Translations under genes and position numbers: made by a program
The notes under the pieces: model-generated
The model's database searches: none
Told to the model about the DNA's origin: nothing
What the model saw: only the letters and a program-made list of their open reading frames with translations
In this document: one piece after another, positions 61,029-64,000 of the stretch
How the letters are laid out: each line of letters starts with the position of its first letter
Position numbering within the stretch: position 1 is the first letter of the stretch
NCBI GenBank assembly: GCA_024653355.1
Contig: JANLFQ010000001.1
Coordinates: 558,001 to 622,000, forward strand
Reading direction: 5' to 3'
Length of the DNA stretch: 64,000 nt
Source: a candidate division WOR-3 bacterium
Lineage (GTDB): Bacteria; Hydrothermota; Tepidihabitantia; Tepidihabitantales; Tepidihabitantaceae

Positions 61029-62086
61029 AGATGAATAGCGATGTTAAAACCCGTTTGCTGGTCACAGCCTCTCCTCACATCTACTCTTCCGTGACTGTTA
61101 GTAAATTGATGTGGGCGGTAGTTATCGCTTTACTACCAGCACTCGGCGGTTCGATTTACTTCTTCGGTTTCAAAGCGCTTCTGGTAATTGCCATCTCAAC
61201 CGCTGCCGCTGTTTTATTTGACACTTTGGGTCAGTTAATGTTCAAGCGCAAAGTTACGGTTGAAGACGGCAGCGCGGTAATCACCGGCTTGCTCCTTGCA
61301 TTTAATCTGCCACCCAATGTTCCCTTGTGGTTGCCGATTGTTGGTGCGGCATTTGCTACCATTGTTGTCAAACAGTTCTTCGGGGGGCTGGGACACAACT
61401 TCATCAATCCGGCACTCGGCGCCCGCGCATTCCTTGTCGCATCCTGGCCCACATATATGACCACAACCTGGCTTGCCCCGCACAACGGTACGCTCTCCGG
61501 TCTCTCTTCGCAGGCGCTCAAACTTTGCACGGATGCGATAACAACTGCAACCCCGCTCAATGTGTTAAAACACGGCTCAAAACTTCTTCTCCCGGGAAAT
61601 GAACCCAATTTACTTTATCAACATCTCCAGTCATGGGAAACTATTAAAAACCTCTTCTTCGGCAACATTGGCGGCTGTTTAGGTGAAACCTCGGCACTCT
61701 TGTTACTCATCGGTGGAATATTCTTAATTGCAACCCGAGTCATCGACTGGCGCATACCGCTCTCTTACCTTCTCACCGTTGCGGCTCTCGTTCTAATACT
61801 GCCTGGCCACAAAACCGCTCTTTTAAACTACATTTTATTCCATCTGTTTTCAGGTGGCCTTATGCTTGGTGCCTTTTATATGGCAACTGACTATGTTACC
61901 TCACCGTTAACCCATAAAGGCCGGGTTATCTTTGGAATAGGTTGTGGCGTTCTCACATCGGTCATTCGTCTCTGGGGCGGATACCCCGAAGGGGTATGCT
62001 ATTCAATCCTTTTGATGAATGTCGCCACACCGTTGATCGACCGTCTGACTTTGCCCCGGGTATTTGGCACAAGGAGCAAAAAGTGA
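61025..62086 (+). CDS. rnfD: Rnf complex subunit D (membrane flavoprotein)
   Basis: 353 residues with about nine to ten membrane helices. The covalent FMN site is the Thr in DAITTATPLNVLK near residue 177. GHNFINPALGARAFL and ATDYVTSPLTHKGRVIFG are conserved in RnfD/NqrB. Part of the ion-translocating core. It overlaps rnfC and rnfG by 4 nt. Confidence 0.95.
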   Translation: MKMNSDVKTRLLVTASPHIYSSVTVSKLMWAVVIALLPALGGSIYFFGFKALLVIAISTAAAVLFDTLGQLMFKRKVTVEDGSAVITGLLLAFNLPPNVPLWLPIVGAAFATIVVKQFFGGLGHNFINPALGARAFLVASWPTYMTTTWLAPHNGTLSGLSSQALKLCTDAITTATPLNVLKHGSKLLLPGNEPNLLYQHLQSWETIKNLFFGNIGGCLGETSALLLLIGGIFLIATRVIDWRIPLSYLLTVAALVLILPGHKTALLNYILFHLFSGGLMLGAFYMATDYVTSPLTHKGRVIFGIGCGVLTSVIRLWGGYPEGVCYSILLMNVATPLIDRLTLPRVFGTRSKK

Positions 62087-62640
62087 AGGAAAGCAAACTC
62101 TGGATGGTCATTTCCCTCTTCATTACCTGCTGTATCGCCGCCTTTGCCCTATCTCAGGTCTATGCCATAACGAAGCCAAAAATTGATTATCAACGACAGG
62201 TCGCAGGGTTACGCACCGCACTCGGCGCGGTAATGCCGGAAGCAAACCGGTTTGAGCCCGTTAATGACGACTCTACTGTCTGGCGTGCCTATGCGGATGA
62301 CCAGCACATTGGCACCGTAATCCGTGCCGCAAAACAGGGCTATGGCGGGCTGGTACCGGTCACGGCGGGAATCGACCTTGAAGGTAAAATCGTTGCCATT
62401 CGGGTCGCCAGTTCCGCCGAAGGTTTAAAGGAAACGCCTGGGTTGGGACTTAAGGCGACCGAAGAAAAGTTTTGTGACCAGTTCAAAGGCAAAAGTTTAT
62501 CAGAACTTCGGCTGAAAAAAGACGGTGGGACAATTGAAGCAATAACCGGTGCGACAATTACCTCTCGAGCAGTTACCGATGCCATCCGGGAAACAATGGA
62601 AAAATATCAGGATATCATTATCATCAAAGGCAATGAGTAA
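62083..62640 (+). CDS. rnfG: Rnf complex subunit G (covalent FMN subunit)
   Basis: 185 residues from the GTG at 62083, which overlaps the rnfD stop and has AAGGAG seven bases upstream. One N-terminal membrane helix (WMVISLFITCCIAAFALSQ) and a periplasmic FMN-binding domain; the flavinylated Thr is in ITGATITSRAV near residue 160. It moves electrons within the membrane arm of Rnf. Confidence 0.94.
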   Translation: MKESKLWMVISLFITCCIAAFALSQVYAITKPKIDYQRQVAGLRTALGAVMPEANRFEPVNDDSTVWRAYADDQHIGTVIRAAKQGYGGLVPVTAGIDLEGKIVAIRVASSAEGLKETPGLGLKATEEKFCDQFKGKSLSELRLKKDGGTIEAITGATITSRAVTDAIRETMEKYQDIIIIKGNE

Positions 62641-63250
62641 CAAAAAACCATCCCGCCTTGCTTACCTGACATCAGGGATTGTAAAAGAGAACCCAACTCT
62701 CATCTTGATGATTGGCTTATGCCCCACCCTTGCCACGACCGTTTCTGCTCGTGATGGACTGGGAATGGGCCTCGCCGCATCCTTCGTTCTCATCGGCTCG
62801 AATGTCGTTGTCTCCGCAGTGCGAAAACTGGTACCCGATTCAGTGCGTATCCCGATTTTTATTATCATCATCTCGACCTTTGTTACAATTGTTGATTATC
62901 TTATGCAGGCTTATCAACCCGGTCTTTACCGCGTGCTTGGCGTATTCGTACCATTAATTGTCGTTAACTGCATCATTCTTGGCCGGGCTGAGGCATTCGC
63001 TTACAAACATGGAATCTTCGACTCTCTTCTGGACGGACTGGGTAAATCGATTGGTTTCACTTTGGTGCTGTTTATTATGGGCACAATTCGCGAAATCGTT
63101 GGCAACGGCACCTTCTTTGGCCAAGCCGTCACCCCTGCCTGGTACCGTAATGCGCCGATGCTCTTTGCCATCTTTCCTCCCGGTGCCTTCTTCTTAATCG
63201 GATTGCTCAAAGCGCTCGTCAACAAAACAAAACTCGGGGGAAATAAATGA
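62633..63250 (+). CDS. rnfE: Rnf complex subunit E
   Basis: 205 residues from the ATG at 62633, which overlaps the end of rnfG. Six membrane helices; KENPTLILMIGLCPTLATTVSARDGLGMGLA (in parts) near the start and IFVPLIVVNCIILGRAEAFA-like text near residue 108 are typical of RnfE/NqrD. Its half-helices, with those of RnfA, hold a 2Fe-2S cluster at the membrane centre (Cys in GLCP and VNCI). Confidence 0.95.
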   Translation: MSNKKPSRLAYLTSGIVKENPTLILMIGLCPTLATTVSARDGLGMGLAASFVLIGSNVVVSAVRKLVPDSVRIPIFIIIISTFVTIVDYLMQAYQPGLYRVLGVFVPLIVVNCIILGRAEAFAYKHGIFDSLLDGLGKSIGFTLVLFIMGTIREIVGNGTFFGQAVTPAWYRNAPMLFAIFPPGAFFLIGLLKALVNKTKLGGNK

Positions 63251-63837
63251 GCCAAATGAATCCCGCCAAAATCTTTCTCGCTGCCTTTCTGGTCAACAAT
63301 ATCATCCTGATGCGCTTCATTGGACTCTGTCCATTCTTTGGCGTATCAACATCGCTTAACACCTCAGCGGGAATGAGTGCTGCGGTTTTGTTTGTAATGC
63401 TGCTCGCCGCCTGGGTCTCCTGGATTCTGTATCACACCCTCCTCATACCTTTAGGGCTAATCTTCCTGCGTACCGCAGTATTTATCCTCGTGATTGCGGC
63501 ACTTGTTCAGTTCGTCGAAATGTTCCTCAAACGTTACGTCCGTAACCTTTACTCCGCAATGGGCATTTACCTGCCCTTAATCACCACCAACTGTGCCATC
63601 CTCGGCGTTACCTTTCTCAACATCGATTACAAATTTAACATTCTTCAGGCAACAATCTTTGCCCTCGGAACCGCCTTTGGCTTCGCCCTCGCTATCATTC
63701 TTTTTGCGGCGATTCGCGAACGCCTTGAAGATGCACCCATATCACCGGCATTTAAAGGTTATCCCATCGCCTTTATTGGTGCCGCCTTGGTATCGTTAGC
63801 ATTTATGGGCTTTACCGCCCTTTTTGGAATTTCGTAA
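63247..63837 (+). CDS. rnfA: Rnf complex subunit A
   Basis: 196 residues with six membrane helices. NNIILMRFIGLCPFFGVS near the start and YLPLITTNCAILGVTFLN near 115 carry the two Cys of the membrane 2Fe-2S cluster, mirrored in RnfE. It overlaps rnfE by 4 nt; rnfB begins directly after its TAA. Confidence 0.95.
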   Translation: MSQMNPAKIFLAAFLVNNIILMRFIGLCPFFGVSTSLNTSAGMSAAVLFVMLLAAWVSWILYHTLLIPLGLIFLRTAVFILVIAALVQFVEMFLKRYVRNLYSAMGIYLPLITTNCAILGVTFLNIDYKFNILQATIFALGTAFGFALAIILFAAIRERLEDAPISPAFKGYPIAFIGAALVSLAFMGFTALFGIS

Positions 63838-64000
63838 ATGGACTGGTTTCTAATTTTAAAATCACTATTAGTTCTCGGTGGCTTGGGTCTTATCCTCGCA
63901 GTTGTCCTCCTGATCGCCTACCTGAAACTTACCGTCAAAGTTGACGAACGTGAGGCACAGATTCGTTCCGTCCTGCCCGGAGCTAACTGTGGTGCCTGTG
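63838..64000 (+). CDS. rnfB: Rnf complex subunit B, N-terminal part (gene runs off the window)
   Basis: The first 54 codons are visible. A hydrophobic helix (LVLGGLGLILAVVLLIAYL) anchors the protein, followed by KVDEREAQIRSVLPGANCGAC, the start of the Fe-S (NCGACG) domain. RnfB takes electrons from ferredoxin. It follows rnfA with no gap, completing the order C-D-G-E-A-B. Confidence 0.93.
   Translation, partial: MDWFLILKSLLVLGGLGLILAVVLLIAYLKLTVKVDEREAQIRSVLPGANCGAC

Noticed and set aside
1-64000. Genome-wide reassignment of TGA to a sense codon
   Set aside because: TGA is the normal stop of tig, clpP, rbr, rnfC, rnfD and others, with next-gene starts overlapping it.
1-64000. CRISPR arrays and insertion sequences
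   Set aside because: No regularly spaced repeats, cas genes or transposases were seen.

Overview
The window looks like part of the chromosome of an anaerobic, Gram-negative-type (diderm) bacterium. Anaerobiosis is suggested by an Rnf complex, a ferredoxin-dependent 2-oxoacid oxidoreductase, heterodisulfide-reductase-like proteins and a rubrerythrin/superoxide-reductase/flavodiiron defence cluster. A diderm envelope is suggested by a type IX secretion (Por) sortase PorU and its partner PorV, three proteins with Por-type C-terminal sorting domains, an Mla-type lipid transporter and an outer-membrane porin. The mixture fits an uncultured lineage such as candidate phylum WOR-3 or a relative of the FCB group. 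That placement is inference; no 16S gene is present. No CRISPR array, IS element or prophage was seen.

Layout. 1-9093 (minus): start of a lipoprotein gene, then a seven-gene redox operon read korD-korA-korB-korC-gltD-like-MvhD/HdrCB fusion-hdrA. The hdrA gene is interrupted by one in-frame TGA at 2204-2206 that is best read as selenocysteine: it sits at the Cys/Sec position of the HdrA signature and is followed by a bacterial-type SECIS hairpin. 9218-12521 (plus): tRNA-Leu, trigger factor, ClpP, ClpX. 13128-17492 (minus): oxygen-defence operon ending in a strong terminator. 17574-24694 (minus): mlaEFD, a HerA-like ATPase, then porV-purA-hypB. 24698-28549: porU. 28660-30427 (plus): two ABC sugar-type permeases. 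30486-33826: small unknown protein, xseAB, hbd, a lipoprotein. 33943-38486 (plus): purQ, a two-subunit FAD/2Fe-2S oxidoreductase, a YfhO-type membrane protein. 38474-42941 (minus): UbiA-type prenyltransferase, a secreted glycosidase-like protein, a decayed stretch, a UPF0282-like hydrolase. 43029-48408 (plus): D-amino-acid aminotransferase, a Por cargo, birA, coaX, a NYN protein, tsaB. 48405-51472 (minus): porin, tRNA-Sec (anticodon TCA), a Por cargo. 52090-55268 (plus): a BNR-repeat Por cargo with an in-frame TGA, then a Xer recombinase. 55282-57718 (minus): glycosyltransferase, plsY, a LolA-like protein. 57800-59664 (plus): DUF523/DUF1722 protein and UV damage endonuclease. 59721-64000 (plus): rnfCDGEA and the start of rnfB.

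Two themes tie the window together. First, redox: Kor reduces ferredoxin, Rnf can oxidise ferredoxin against NAD+ and pump ions, and the GltD/Hdr proteins look like a flavin-based bifurcating module. The Sec-containing HdrA and the tRNA-Sec gene lie in the same 64 kb and support each other. Second, transcription: many first-in-operon genes share a promoter of the form TTGAC(A/T/C)-N16(or 17)-TAnnnT placed only 5-15 nt before an ATG or GTG with no Shine-Dalgarno sequence. This predicts leaderless or near-leaderless mRNAs, whereas several other genes in the window have clear AAAGGAGG-type sites. These promoter readings also decide several gene starts.
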